Assembly (NCBI GenBank): GCA_029204225.1 | Contig: CM055104.1 | Location: forward strand, 49,341,981 to 49,393,817 | DNA: 51,837 nucleotides | Origin: Diphasiastrum complanatum | Taxonomy: Eukaryota; Streptophyta; Lycopodiopsida; Lycopodiales; Lycopodiaceae | Direction of reading: 5' to 3' | Program-made: the position numbers and the translations under genes | The notes under the pieces: generated by a model | Seen by the model: the letters and a program-made list of their open reading frames with translations, nothing else | Databases searched by the model: none | What the model was told of the DNA's origin: nothing | Shown: piece after piece, positions 12,060-22,201 of the stretch | How the letters are laid out: every line of letters starts with the position of its first letter | How positions within the stretch are numbered: position 1 is the stretch's first letter

Positions 12060-12704
12060 TTATGTTATCTTGTCAAGCTCCTCTTGGGTTATCTCCACCT
12101 TCGGCGAAGAAACCTTCTTAGGAGGTTGACGAGTAACAGGAGGAGGAGAAGCTGATTCATTTTTTGAATCAAAGTCTGAAGATGTTGATTCAGTGGTCAG
12201 GATGATCCAGGGTCGCTATGCAGGGCTTACTATAGGAGGAAGAGAAGCAGCTGGCCTACGAGATCCAACTTTTTTAGGGACAACCTACTCTCTCTTCCTC
12301 CTTGAGTAGTTGGCAGGTCAGATCTATCCAGAGGTACATTTCTGAAGGTGCTGGCGCTATCCACATGAAGACATGAAAAACGCTCCCGAATTCTTTTGAG
12401 AATAACAAAATTTTTGGGCATGACCCTCAAAAAACTGGGACAAATAGTCCTCTACAGCACTCTATAAGACCTGCATGGCTATCACAACAAAATGAACATC
12501 AAGCCCGAGAGACAGGGTGACATTCCTAATAGATCAGCCGAAAGGAGCTTTTGAGATTAACAATTCAGTTGATTTCTGAAGTTTCTTGATTTTCCTTAGC
12601 CAGACCTGCTTCTTACCAAGTCATCGGCTAGTTCCAAGAGGGACACAGACATGGGAAGGTTGTACAGAGGTTCCGACACATGTAGTGGATTTAGTCCTAG
12701 CCAT
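12060..12704 (-). pseudogene. histone H3-like gene of a transposon, broken
   Basis: Histone H3 normally pairs with H4 in nucleosomes. Read on the minus strand from the ATG at 12704, the protein starts MARTKSTTC. After a diverged tail it reads LRKIKKLQKSTELLISKAPF, in which QKSTELLI is identical to H3. Next come NVTLSLGLDVHF, SAVEDYLSQFFEG and, in another frame, RVMPKNFVILKRIRERF, matching the end of the H3 fold. Three in-frame stops interrupt it. A deletion of about ten residues with a frameshift removes the H3 segment before RV(T)IMPKD. A Ser/Pro-rich linker (NESASPPPVTRQPPKKV) follows to the TAA at 12060-12062. The layout matches the H3-like gene at 37470, so this is probably a relic of the same transposon family rather than a host histone pseudogene. 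Confidence 0.78.
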
Positions 12705-12796
12705 CATGTTTAAAAATAAAAGATTTTTTTTTTTAAAATTCCGATTGAAATATCTCATTCAAGTGCATAGAAAGAATAAAAAAAAAATTGCACAAG

Positions 12797-13582
12797 GACG
12801 CGTTTCAAATCAATACCGGGATGAAATATCGGTCTCGAGAGCAAGGAACACTTCACAAATAACAGGAAGGAGATGTGCACTTGAAAGTGATATCGGGCAC
12901 ACTGTGGTATCAATCGCAAAGCGCGGTGGGCATTGGCGGAGAGAAGATGACAAAAACATACACTTGAGAGCAATATCGGAGAAAAAGGGCTCAAAATCTG
13001 AGTGGAAAAATGACATTTTTGAGAAGAGTATAAGTAAAGAAAAATCTGCACGTGTGAATAACGACCGATGCCACATGACAACATTTCAGTGGTCAACGTG
13101 TCCATCTATACAAGTAATTATGAGGTATTGATTACGGACATGTGAGGGCACACATGTGGACGAAATGGACAACGACACATCTCGTTCCGCACGTGACAAC
13201 TGTCGCATGAATCATTCGATGTATAGAAAATATTTCCAATGAATCATTTAATGACATGTGTCCTTTCGATTGGGTTCCACATGTGTGAAATTTTATAAAT
13301 TCATCATTTCTGGCATAGATTTTGACACGATTTTTCATATTTCTACGTCTGATATCATTTTCAAGTGCAATCTTTCCACGTTCCATCGTCCGTTCGTACA
13401 TCTGCATCTGAAACCAATATTGATATCTTAGATATCGCTTTCAAGCGCGCTTTCTGTTTCCATTTTTCATTGACTTTTGCATGTGCACTCAAAACCGATA
13501 CTCGCTTCCTTGATATCGGTCATGAGTGCAGATTACTTTATAGTATCATTTACTCTTTCATTTCGCGTCTGAAACTGATATC
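12797..13582. repeat. array of GATATCG-type motifs upstream of the H3-like gene
   Basis: About ten copies in both orientations of a 19-20-bp motif near GATATCGNTTTCAAGYGCRC. Plus: 12825-12843, 12906-12926, 13351-13370, 13431-13450, 13512-13531. Minus: 12797-12817, 12875-12894, 12959-12977, 13483-13501, 13564-13582. The best copy is GATATCGCTTTCAAGCGCGC at 13431. They lie 90-880 bp upstream of the H3-like start. Spacing is irregular, so this is a cluster of sites rather than a simple satellite. Probably binding sites for an element-encoded protein (inference). Confidence 0.7.
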
Positions 13583-13747
13583 CCAACCTTGAATTGATCA
13601 GTTTGTCTGAATCTTTTTTCTATTAGTTTTTTTTCAAAAATGTCTAATTTTGATTCTAGTATGTTATCTTTTTCTCATGAATTTGGTATGGCAATATAGA
13701 GTATTTCAAGTCACTTTTTCACCTTTTCTTTTTGTTTTTCCTTCTAA

Positions 13748-13893
13748 GGCAAAATGAAATTTTCAGGCTTAGGTCCTTACAAGGTAACAAAAATTTATGA
13801 AAATGGCGATGTGCAACTTGCCACCTTGGAAGGGACACCATTACCGAGATTGGTAAATGGTAGTCGTTTAAGGCGTTACTACCACTTCCCACC
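13748..13893 (+). pseudogene. gypsy-type integrase C-terminal fragment
   Basis: The frame reads KFSGLGPYKVTKIYENGDV, then LATLEG, LPRLVNGSRLRRYY. This is the beta-barrel/C-terminal tail that ends many plant Ty3/gypsy (Tat/Athila-like) polyproteins (GPY..V...Y.NG...L..LEG...P..VNG.RLK.Y). Nothing upstream encodes the integrase core. After RRYY the frame runs on through a pyrimidine-rich stretch to 14044 and is not meaningful. It is a short scrap of a gypsy element. Confidence 0.72.
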
Positions 13894-15763
13894 TACTTTT
13901 AAAATTCTCTCTACCTTTTTTCTTTTGGATTTTTTTTTTTGTTTTGCCTTCTTTGGTTCCTTTTTACTTGACTTGTATATGGTTTTCTTTTTATGTGTCT
14001 CCTTCACGATTTGTATTTTGGTTATTCCTTGTTTCAGAGAGTAAAATGTACAGTGGCAAGTTATATTCTTTTCTTTCCCTAAACTAAGAAGAGTGATTTT
14101 AGGCAAAGAGAGAATAGTCCAATTGATTCATGGAGTTAGGAGCTGAAGGCCACCAAACATAATACTGTCATTGAAGGAGATTTCATATGCCAGTGATCAG
14201 AATATTCCCAACATCCTTCACTAAACAACCTAGTACAATAGCAAAAGGCACTATAGGAGAGAAAAACTTCAATATCTCTCTCGATTCTTACTGTCCCGGT
14301 TCTCCTGTTTGACCATGTTTAGAACACATCATGATGAGTCTAAATTGAGTCAGGGAAGTCAAAAATCCTAAATTCCAGCATGTAGACCAAAAATAGTAGA
14401 ACTAACACAAACCCTCCTATAGGCTTTTCTTTTTGACATCTTGGCTCACCTTCTTCACATTAGATTCCTTATAATATGCTCTTTCAACAGTGAGTCAGGC
14501 GAGCTAAGACTCCTATCCAATTTCTGTTGGAAACTCATTTTTAGAAAATCACTAAACAAGCTCCACACACTTGTGAAATTGAAATCTTGGTTCTCCCCCT
14601 TGATATTTTGCACACCTCCCCATGCTAGATCTACTACCAAAAAGGAGATCCAAGATCTCCAACCAAACTCCAACATTCCCAAGCACCTCCAAAACATTCA
14701 CAAAGGCCACCTAAGTGTTCTCAAGAAGGCCAAGAAGGACAAGATGCAGTTAGATCTAGACACCAGGCCAGTATCAAGTCCTATCAGGCCATGGTACCAT
14801 TTTTACAAAGACAAAATCAAGCATTGCAAATCAGAATCAAAACAGAACTTAAAAAGACCGAGCATCGGGATTAAGCGATCCTTTCAAAAGCTACAAGCAT
14901 AGGTGAAGCAGTTTCAGGGATTTGAGGTCAAGAAAAAAAATTACGTCGATCCAATCATCAACACAATTAGTTGGCTGAGGATTTGGTATCACAAATTCTA
15001 GAACACACGCAGTCAGCCACTACAAGCCTAGGGCCATTGACAACATCCCAAAGCCCCCATCTGCACCAACAGGCACACAAGCATCAACTCTAGCTCCTAA
15101 TTTCAATTTGATCCAACCTCTTCACATTTGAGCAGCTAGATGTGCTGAGGGTGAACCATCTAGTACAAGCTCACCCCAAGAAACTCTCACGCACAAAGCA
15201 ACATGCATGGATGTGGGCTAGGGCCAAGCAAGCAAGAGCATCAAACATGTTTCTTAAGAAGGCCTAGACTCTAGAGCTTCAGTCCAAGAGTTCCAAGCCA
15301 AGTATGCCTTGGAGCAGTTCTTCCAAAAAAATCATATTTCAGATTGATCCAACGGAGTGACAAGCGGCTCTCAACTGCAAAGAGCTCTCTTTTCTTAGTT
15401 ATTTTGAGTTCCATTGGGACTGTTCTTTGTATTTTGATCCCAACACCCCCTTCTCAGCTTGAAATTCCAAGACCAGCTCATGGTGGCAAGAATTTACTAT
15501 CGAGCACCTATGACAACCTCTCAGCATGCACATGAATGATCAGAGAAGAAAGGTGGAGTCCAAAGACTCGCCACATGCAATGCAAAACCCAAGGGCATGG
15601 ATATAGTCTGCCCCACCTACCACGTGGGGTCTCAGAAACAAAATGAATCTGTGTCGTCTACTGATCCTCTCTTGCATGAGGTTCACAAAATCAGTGTGCC
15701 CTTGAGCATCCTTTCAATATGACTCCAGCTTATTGTATTCCCTCTGCAATGAAAATCCAAATT
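13894..15763. other. unassigned
   Basis: AT-rich and pyrimidine-rich sequence with no recognised domain. The longest plus frame (153 codons, 14441-14902) has no motif I know and an erratic composition. It might be the 3' non-coding part of the gypsy element whose integrase tail lies at 13748-13893. Confidence 0.3.
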
Positions 15764-16690
15764 ATTATAAAATAACACCAAACAATAAACATCAGTACCA
15801 AACAATAGCCAACACTATATATACTATGCATTAGTTTTAAAACTATCAAACATTTTCAAAAAAACTACCAAACAAAACATAAAAAAGTGACAAACAGTAC
15901 TAAAAAGTGAATCCAGAAGTAAACAAAGCATAGAAAATGTCAAATAGTACTAAAAAACAAATCCAGAAGTACCAAAAAGAACCTTAAAATAGACCAAAAA
16001 AATTTAAAACCAATAGTACCAATTTTGTTAAAAGTACCAAACTGCAAAATATCAATAGTCAGAAAGGTTACATTAGTACCAAACTGCAGAATTACCAATT
16101 GTACCATTAGTTACTAAAGTGTCAATAGTAACGATTTGCAACAATACCTCAATCTCAAATGTTTCGAGTGAACAAACTTGTGAAAAGTGCAAAACCACCA
16201 AAATTAGTAAACAACACATAGAAACTACCAATCTATACACCAAAAACAAATTCAGAAGTTTTAAAAGTACCAAATAATAGCTAAAAATTTCAAAATAGAC
16301 TAGAAGTTCAAATCCAATGTCAAGATTGTTAAAGATTCGGATAGTATCAAACTGCAAAAATTCCAGTATTATAAAAAGTACCAGTAGTACCAAACTTAAA
16401 AAATTCAAGTATTACCAAAAGTACCAGTAGTACCAAACTACAAAAGTACCATTACTTACAAAAGTGTCAAAAGTATCAAACTGCAAAAGTACGGTAGGTG
16501 CAAAAGTTTTGAAAGAACAAATTTTATAAAAGTGCAAGACAACCAAAAGCACCAAAAATCAAATCTCAAAGTACCAAAAGTAAAAAAGTTTCAAACAACA
16601 TGAAAATTATTAAAATTTCCAAAGGTTTCATTAAAATGACCACAACGCGTTCATAAGTTTCAAAAAAACGAAAAGTATCAAACAGAAAAA
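15764..16690. repeat. degenerate array of an AGTACCAAAC motif
   Basis: More than a dozen imperfect copies of AGTACCAAACTGCAAAA or shorter forms (AGTACCAAA, AGTACTAAAAA, CTACCAAAC) are spread over 0.9 kb of A/C-rich DNA, e.g. near 15798, 16035, 16074, 16389, 16425 and 16485. No long period is kept. It looks like a very old minisatellite or the variable non-coding part of an element. Confidence 0.55.
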
Positions 16691-17530
16691 AGAAGACTAC
16701 CAAAAAATTTGCCTCCTCCTCTGCAACCTCCCTTGCAAGGGACTGGACATCTGCTTGCACTTCCACCTTTTTTAACATGTGTCTGGTTAAATTGAGCTCA
16801 TTCATCCACTCCATTTATCTCCTCTTCATTTGAGGAGTGTGTGTTCGGCAAAGTCTGTGGGCATTTCTTGGTGTTTGTCTATCTCGTTTCAATGCCCTGA
16901 TTAGGCAAAAATGACTGAAATCGTTATAGTATTGTCCTACCTGTTAGAGGACACTCAGGAAGGTCACTCTTGAAGCGTATTCACATGCATTCAAAAGCAA
17001 ATATGCAAATCAAGATGTTCAACAAATGATCATATTATAACTCGGTTGAACACCAAATGAAATCCTACTTTTAATGTTGTAAAATCAAATGAACAGATCA
17101 ATGCAAACTGAAATATAATCTAACACACATCAATCCACAAACAAGAAAGCAAGAAAACTTAACTAGACAACATTTTGAAGGTCTAAGAATCAAGAAACAC
17201 ACATTTCTGGATTCTTGGACATCCAAGAACATCAAAAAATGGGATGTCAAAGGATTTGCAAGAACTAATTCACAATCTCAGCCTCAATGGTTTATCTCTT
17301 TGCTGATTCCTATTTTAATCCACAAGCAAGAAACCTTATACACACTACTCTATTCCACAATTAATCCACAACTACACTAAATCCACAACCACACACAAGG
17401 AATGGAAGGGCAAGATCATAAATGCATCACTCAAGAGAACAAGAATGATCAAAGAGCTCAAAGGATGCACCAAACTCGTGGAGGCTATTCTCATTAGGAC
17501 ATACAGTAGATACATTACACAAAAAACTCC
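16691..17530. other. unassigned
   Basis: No gene. The minus frame at 16814-16566 begins MEWMNELNLTRHMLKKVEVQ and could be a coiled-coil scrap, but most of it overlaps the low-complexity array. The stretch 17000-17530 has no feature I can support. Confidence 0.3.
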
Positions 17531-17567
17531 CATTAGAGGAGTTCTAAATCCAAAAAAGACCCTTTGT
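17531..17567 (+). repeat. single end of a MITE-like family
   Basis: CATTAGAGGAGTTCTAAATC followed by a near-AAAAAGACCCTTTGTA run matches, in reverse complement, the right terminal repeat of the MITE-like element at 48613-48989. Only one end is visible here. Confidence 0.5.
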
Positions 17568-17685
17568 AGAAGAGAATTGAAAAGTTTCATATCTTTGTGA
17601 TTTCCTTTTGAAAACATTTGTTGTTGGTCAAAGGAGTGCTTTGTGCATTGAAATGGGCTGAAAGAGAGGATCAGTTCATTGCTAC

Positions 17686-19036
17686 ATGGCTACATCAAGT
17701 GGAGTCATGTTGGAAGCCAATGATAGGCTTACCTCAAGTAGCTATTCATTGTGGAAAGTGAGGATGGAATCACTTCTTGAGATGAATGATGTTTTGGATA
17801 TTGTTGTAGGTTTGGAGGAGAGACCAACAACACAACAAGATCAATTGAGGTATGACAAGAGGGCCAAGAAGGCTCTACACATAATAAAGATGAATGTTAC
17901 TAATGAGCTGCTCAAGGAAGTTGGTAACAGTATTTCATCAAAGGATGTTTGGGATTCATTGAAGAAGCTTTATGAATCCAAGTCTACTTCTAGAGTGTTG
18001 ACTCTAAGAACGCAAGTCTTTTCTTGTTTGCAAAAGAATGAAGAAAGTCCAAAAACTTTTATTTTGAGAGTGCAAGCATTGAATGATGAGTTGGCTTGCA
18101 TTGATGAGAACATTAAAGAAGGAGAGCTTGTTCAAATTATTCTTAATGGATTGTTGGATGCTCATGCTAACATTGTTCAATGTCTTGCTATTCAATGAAC
18201 TTTTCCAAATTCAAGAAGAATATATGCTTCAAGCAAGAGGTGGATTTTCATCAACATCTCAAGTTGGAGAGGAGGCTATGTTCATCAAAGGCAAATTCAA
18301 GGGCACAAGCAAAATTAAGTGATCTAAAGGGCAAGATCAAGTGGATGCTTCTTCAAATGAAAAAAAGAAAGATAGATCAAAGCTCAAGTGCTTCTATTGT
18401 GTTATCAAAGGACACTTTGCAAGTGAGTGCTACAAGAAGAAGAGAGATCAAGGAGACAAGCAAGATAATCTTACTCTTGATGATGATGGTTGGGATGTTC
18501 AAGATGCAAATGATAATGCTTTTGTGATGTCTTCATATATGCTTGTTAATGATGGAGATCTAGATTCATGGTGGATTGATAGTAGAGCAAGTTCACACAT
18601 GACTTGTCACAACAAGTACTTCACTTCTTTGTTGGCATATGGAGATGACAAGAGGGTGATCTACACGACCAATGATGGTGAGTGTGCAATCAAAGGGATT
18701 GGCACAATTCCTATTTCTCTCTCTACAAATAGGAATGTTCATTTGGAGGATGTTTTGTTCATTCCATCTATTACCAAGAATTTGCTTAGTGTGAGTCAAT
18801 TGCTAAGTAAAGGCCTCAAAGTTGAGTTTGATGGAGATGCTTGTATGATCAAAAGGAAGGATATCTTGATTGAAAAAGGTAAAAGACAAGGGAAGTTGTT
18901 CAAACTAGATGTTTGTGTTATTGCTAACCAAGTTAGATGTGTTGCAAGAGAGCAAATACCTATTCAAGAGGTTTGGCATAAAATGATGGGACACTTCAAT
19001 TTCAAGTCATTGGAGGTAATGAGTAGAAAGCAAGTT
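17686..19036 (+). pseudogene. copia gag-protease-GAG-pre-integrase relic
   Basis: ATG at 17686 opens a copia gag (MATSSGVMLEANDRLTSSSY then W-K-V-R-M). The core KALHIIKMNVTNELLKEV and YESKSTSRVLTLRTQ is shared with the minus-strand element at 8408-11643, so both belong to one family. A deletion and frameshift follow the TGA at 18196-18198. The zinc knuckle reads CFYCVIKGHFASEC, with the usual Gly replaced by Val. The protease site is D-S-R instead of D-S-G (WWIDSRASSHMT), which should inactivate it. GAG-pre-integrase (VWHKMMGHFNFKSL) follows. Similarity stops abruptly at 19036 in a run of G. No LTR, integrase or RT is attached. Confidence 0.83.
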
Positions 19037-19617
19037 GTGTCGAGGGGGGGGGGCTACCCCTCGGGAGCATAAAAAACGGGGTATCCCCCCTCCTCCTATT
19101 CCGTACAAGTTTCATAAAAAGTATCAATCATGTTTGAAATGTCGTAAAACTGTGGGGCGTGAACGGCAACGGAAGCTCGATGATTTGAGCACATCATGTA
19201 GGAATGGAAACACAACAGTTAGCAACAGAAATATTCAAGTTGAAAAATTCATATAAATTGCGCAAATGAATGACACAGTAGTGAGGCAAAAATTGCACTC
19301 TGATTAATATCAACAGTGAGTACAATAGCTTGAAGTAATAACTTCAAATTGTTGAGCGTGATAATGCTGGCTACAAAAAACTGTGATTGAAAGAGAAATT
19401 CAATTAACACTTACATAGCGTGATTCAACTAATATACAGATTTACACATGTCCAAAAAAATATCTTATGTCTTAGTTGCCATTTACTCCAGTTTTGCATA
19501 TGTACAAAGTTTGCTAACCGCCCTTAGGATATTTGTTTCTCCAGCTGTTTTAGGATTGATCATAAGTTGGCAACGTTGGTCTGCCAATGTAGCAAAATGC
19601 GAAAAATCCGAAAAACC
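19037..19617. other. unassigned; G-tract breakpoint and orphan frame
   Basis: The copia relic ends at a poly-G run that forms CGAGGGG...CCCCTCG, a short inverted repeat. A further C/G-rich patch (GGGGTATCCCCCC) follows. A plus frame to 19256 (PYKFHKKYQSCLKCRKTVG, then RERQRKLDDL) is gene-like with a CxxC, but I do not recognise it. The rest to 19617 is featureless. Confidence 0.3.
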
Positions 19618-20075
19618 CGAAGGTGCCCTTAGACTTAAGGTGTGTAAATCCTTAAGGCACTCTTAGTTTTAAGACAACGAAGAAGGTAAAAAAGTTGAAA
19701 AAGCCGAAAAGTGCCTTGGACTAAAGGCAACGAAGAAGGTGAAGGTGCCTTAGACTAAAGATAGTGAAAAAAGTAGAATGTGCCTTAGACTAAAGGCAAC
19801 AAAAAAATGCCGAAGGTGCCTTAGACTAAAGACAGTGAAAATGCTGAAGGTGCCTTAGACTAAAGGCAGCAAAAAAATCAAAAAGACTGAAGGTGTTTTT
19901 AAAATGGTTTCCAAGGCATTTTGCCACTTTGTCGCATTTTTTGTGAAGGGGAGAAAAAGACGAAGGTGCCTTAAGAATAGTTTCTAAGGCATTCTGGCCA
20001 CTTGGTCACTGTGCCGCTTTTCTTGCTAAGGTGCGAAAAAGGCTAAGGTGCCTAAAAATGGTTAAGGCAAAAAAA
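19618..20075. repeat. hairpin-forming minisatellite
   Basis: Imperfect units of about 35-45 bp repeat GAAGGTGCCTTAGACTAAAG followed by GCA(A/G)C and an A-rich spacer (AAAAAAGT...). At least six clear copies lie between 19710 and 19880, fading to about 20075. Each contains TGCCTTagactaAAGGCA, a perfect 6-bp stem with a 6-nt loop. The array lies in what is probably the 3' LTR of the copia element to its right. Confidence 0.65.
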
Positions 20076-20183
20076 TCTTAAACAAAAAAATGTGAAGGTC
20101 CGAAGAAATGTAGTCGGCCTTCGGTTTTCAGGATGCTCATTACTTGAATGATTTGTTTAAGACTGAGCATAAGAAATCTAACA
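19618..20183 (-). repeat. probable 3' LTR of a minus-strand copia; inner edge only
   Basis: On the minus strand the pol gene ends near 20197. A purine tract (TAAAGGGGAG, 20193-20184) follows, then TGTTAGATTTCTTATG starting at 20183, the expected PPT-LTR junction. The outer LTR boundary cannot be fixed because the second LTR is missing, so the left coordinate is arbitrary. Confidence 0.45.
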
Positions 20184-21599
20184 CTCCCCTTTAATGTGGA
20201 TTTTGAAAAACTTTGATCTTCAGATTTAACATATCGTTAAATCTGAGATGTTGTTCCTATAATAGAGCCTTTGTGAAATGATTTGCTGCCATGTAGTTTG
20301 TTCTACAAAAAACCAGTTCTACTTCCTTGTTGTGCACTTTCTCTCTAAGGTAATGATACATGATTTCTATATGTTTGCTTCAAGAGTGAAATCTCGGATT
20401 GAGAAATAGTGCTATTGTGCTTTGATTGTCACAATAGATTGTTGTAGGAAGTGGTTGTGTAAGGTTCAGATCTGCAAGCAGTAGCCTTAGCCAGATCGTC
20501 TCTTTGATTGCATTGGTGGCAGCTATGTATTTGAATTTCCGTTGATGATAATGGAACTGAGGTCTGCTTTCGGCTGTTCCATGAGATTGGGCCTTGGTTG
20601 TATAAGAATACAAATCCAGAAGTTGATTTTTTGGTGTCAACATCTCCTGCCCAATCCGCATCTATGTAGGCTTGAAGGATGTTGGCAGTGTGGCTGCTTT
20701 CGTAGCAGATACTGAGAGTTTTCGTTACTTGGATGTACTTCATGACCTTTGTTAGTGTCTTCCAGTGAGTTAAGCCTAGATTTGACAGGAACTGGCTGAG
20801 TGTACTGATCGAATATGCAAGGTTTGGTCACATGTAGATCATTGCGTACATCAGTGAGCCGATGACGGATTAAAACGGTAGTGCTTCATCTCCTCCTTTT
20901 CTACTTCAATTTGAGGAGACTGTTCCTTTGATAGCTTTAGTCTAGGGTCGAGTGGAAAGTCACTTGGTTTGTAGTTGGCCATTCCATACTTCTCCAGCAT
21001 GTTGTTAAGATATCGTTGCTGATTGATAAAGATTAGTCTGCTGGGTCGATCTCGTTGAGGTTTTGTCTCATTGTCTAAGTCAACGTTGTTATTCAGCAGT
21101 TGAATCCCTGGATCAAAATTGTCTGGTCGCTCGATCCTTGGGTCGGAATTATCAGCAGCTTTCCCTTTGTAGTCATGAACTGGTCTTCCACAAAAATGAC
21201 GTCTCTACTAGTGAATGCCTTCTCGGTATCCAGATTGTAGAGCTTGTATGCCTTGTGGTCTGGGGAATAGCCGATGAAGATCGTCTTCCTGCTCTTATCA
21301 TTCAGCTTTCTTCTTAGATTCTCAGGGATCTGAACGAAAGCAATGCATCCAAATACTCGAATATGTTTGAGTGATGGTTTCGATCTCGTCCACACCTCAT
21401 AAGGTGTCGTTCCATTTAGGGCTTTGGTGATGGATCGATTCTGCAAATAGGCAGCTGTAGTAATACCTTATGTTCAGAATTTCTTTGGAAGAGAGGCATG
21501 GGCCATTATGCTTTTGGCACTCTTGATGAGTGTCCGATTCTTTCGCTCAGCTACACCATTGGACTGAGGTGAGTAGCTGGTTTTGATGGAGAAAGAAAG
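20184..21599 (-). pseudogene. copia pol relic: integrase end, RT end, RNase H
   Basis: Minus strand, from the right. Integrase C-terminal part has SPQSNGVAERKNRT (catalytic Glu) and HIRVFGCIAFVQIPENLR (21599-21093). There is then a large deletion. RT end (QQRYLNNMLEKYGMANYKPS, then DPRLKLSKEQSP) lies at about 21060-20880. RNase H lies at about 20743-20200 with YIDADWAGDVDTKKSTSGFV, ISWNSRKQTSVPLSSTE and IYCDNQSTIAL. Several frameshifts split RNase H. Most of RT is lost. Upstream coding stops at 21599, where unrelated sequence begins. Confidence 0.82.
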
Positions 21600-22201
21600 T
21601 GTGTCGTGTGTGAGAAACGAAAGATAGTTCAAAAAGAAAACGAACACGAAAAGAAGCAAACTCAAAACTTGAACAAGAAACAAACTTAAACAGAAAGTGT
21701 TCTTGCGCAGCGGAATGAGCTATATTACTCTTTCCCTAAGTATGACTACGCCTATCAGAAACGAGCAGAACGTTAGTGACAGAAATCACGGTCATTCTGA
21801 TTATGTAGTCAAACATTAACAAAACACCAAAAGAATAATTTGTCGTGAACAACTAGACAGATTATTTGTTGCGAATGATTCACGAAGAGCTAGACTGAGC
21901 TCAACTAATAATCAGTCGCGAATGATTTGCGAAAGGCAAGACTAAATATTAGTCGTCAATGGCTAGACTAATAATAACTCGCTAAAACAGATTATCAGAT
22001 TGAGCAACAAGAAAAGTCAAACAGAGTGAAGAATAAGCATAGCAATATTGATACAAATCTGAATGCAAAACAAAGAGCTGTTATCAGATTAAGTATAGCA
22101 AAATATACATGTCAATAATGCAGTAGAGCAAAAGACAATAGCAGACGAAACCACGTGCTCTACAAAGTTAATTCAATCTGAAAAAGAAATGAACCTATTA
22201 C
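21600..22201. other. unassigned; interrupts the copia integrase
   Basis: Begins TGTGTCGTGTGTGAG directly after the copia integrase relic, preceded by the purine run GGAGAAAGAAAG. That purine run is copia coding sequence, so the LTR-like look may be chance. A segment with GCGAATGATT and CTAGACT recurs near 21875, 21925 and 21950. No coding sequence. Confidence 0.3.

Noticed and set aside
12586-13131. 181-codon plus frame
   Set aside because: It is the antisense of the H3-like pseudogene plus the motif array; the minus strand explains the sequence better.
14441-14902. 153-codon open frame as a host gene
   Set aside because: No recognisable domain, no intron structure, and irregular composition; kept only as unassigned DNA.
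21600-22201. Solo LTR starting TGTGTCGTG
   Set aside because: The purine run before it belongs to the interrupted integrase coding sequence, and I found no matching CA end, target duplication or second copy.
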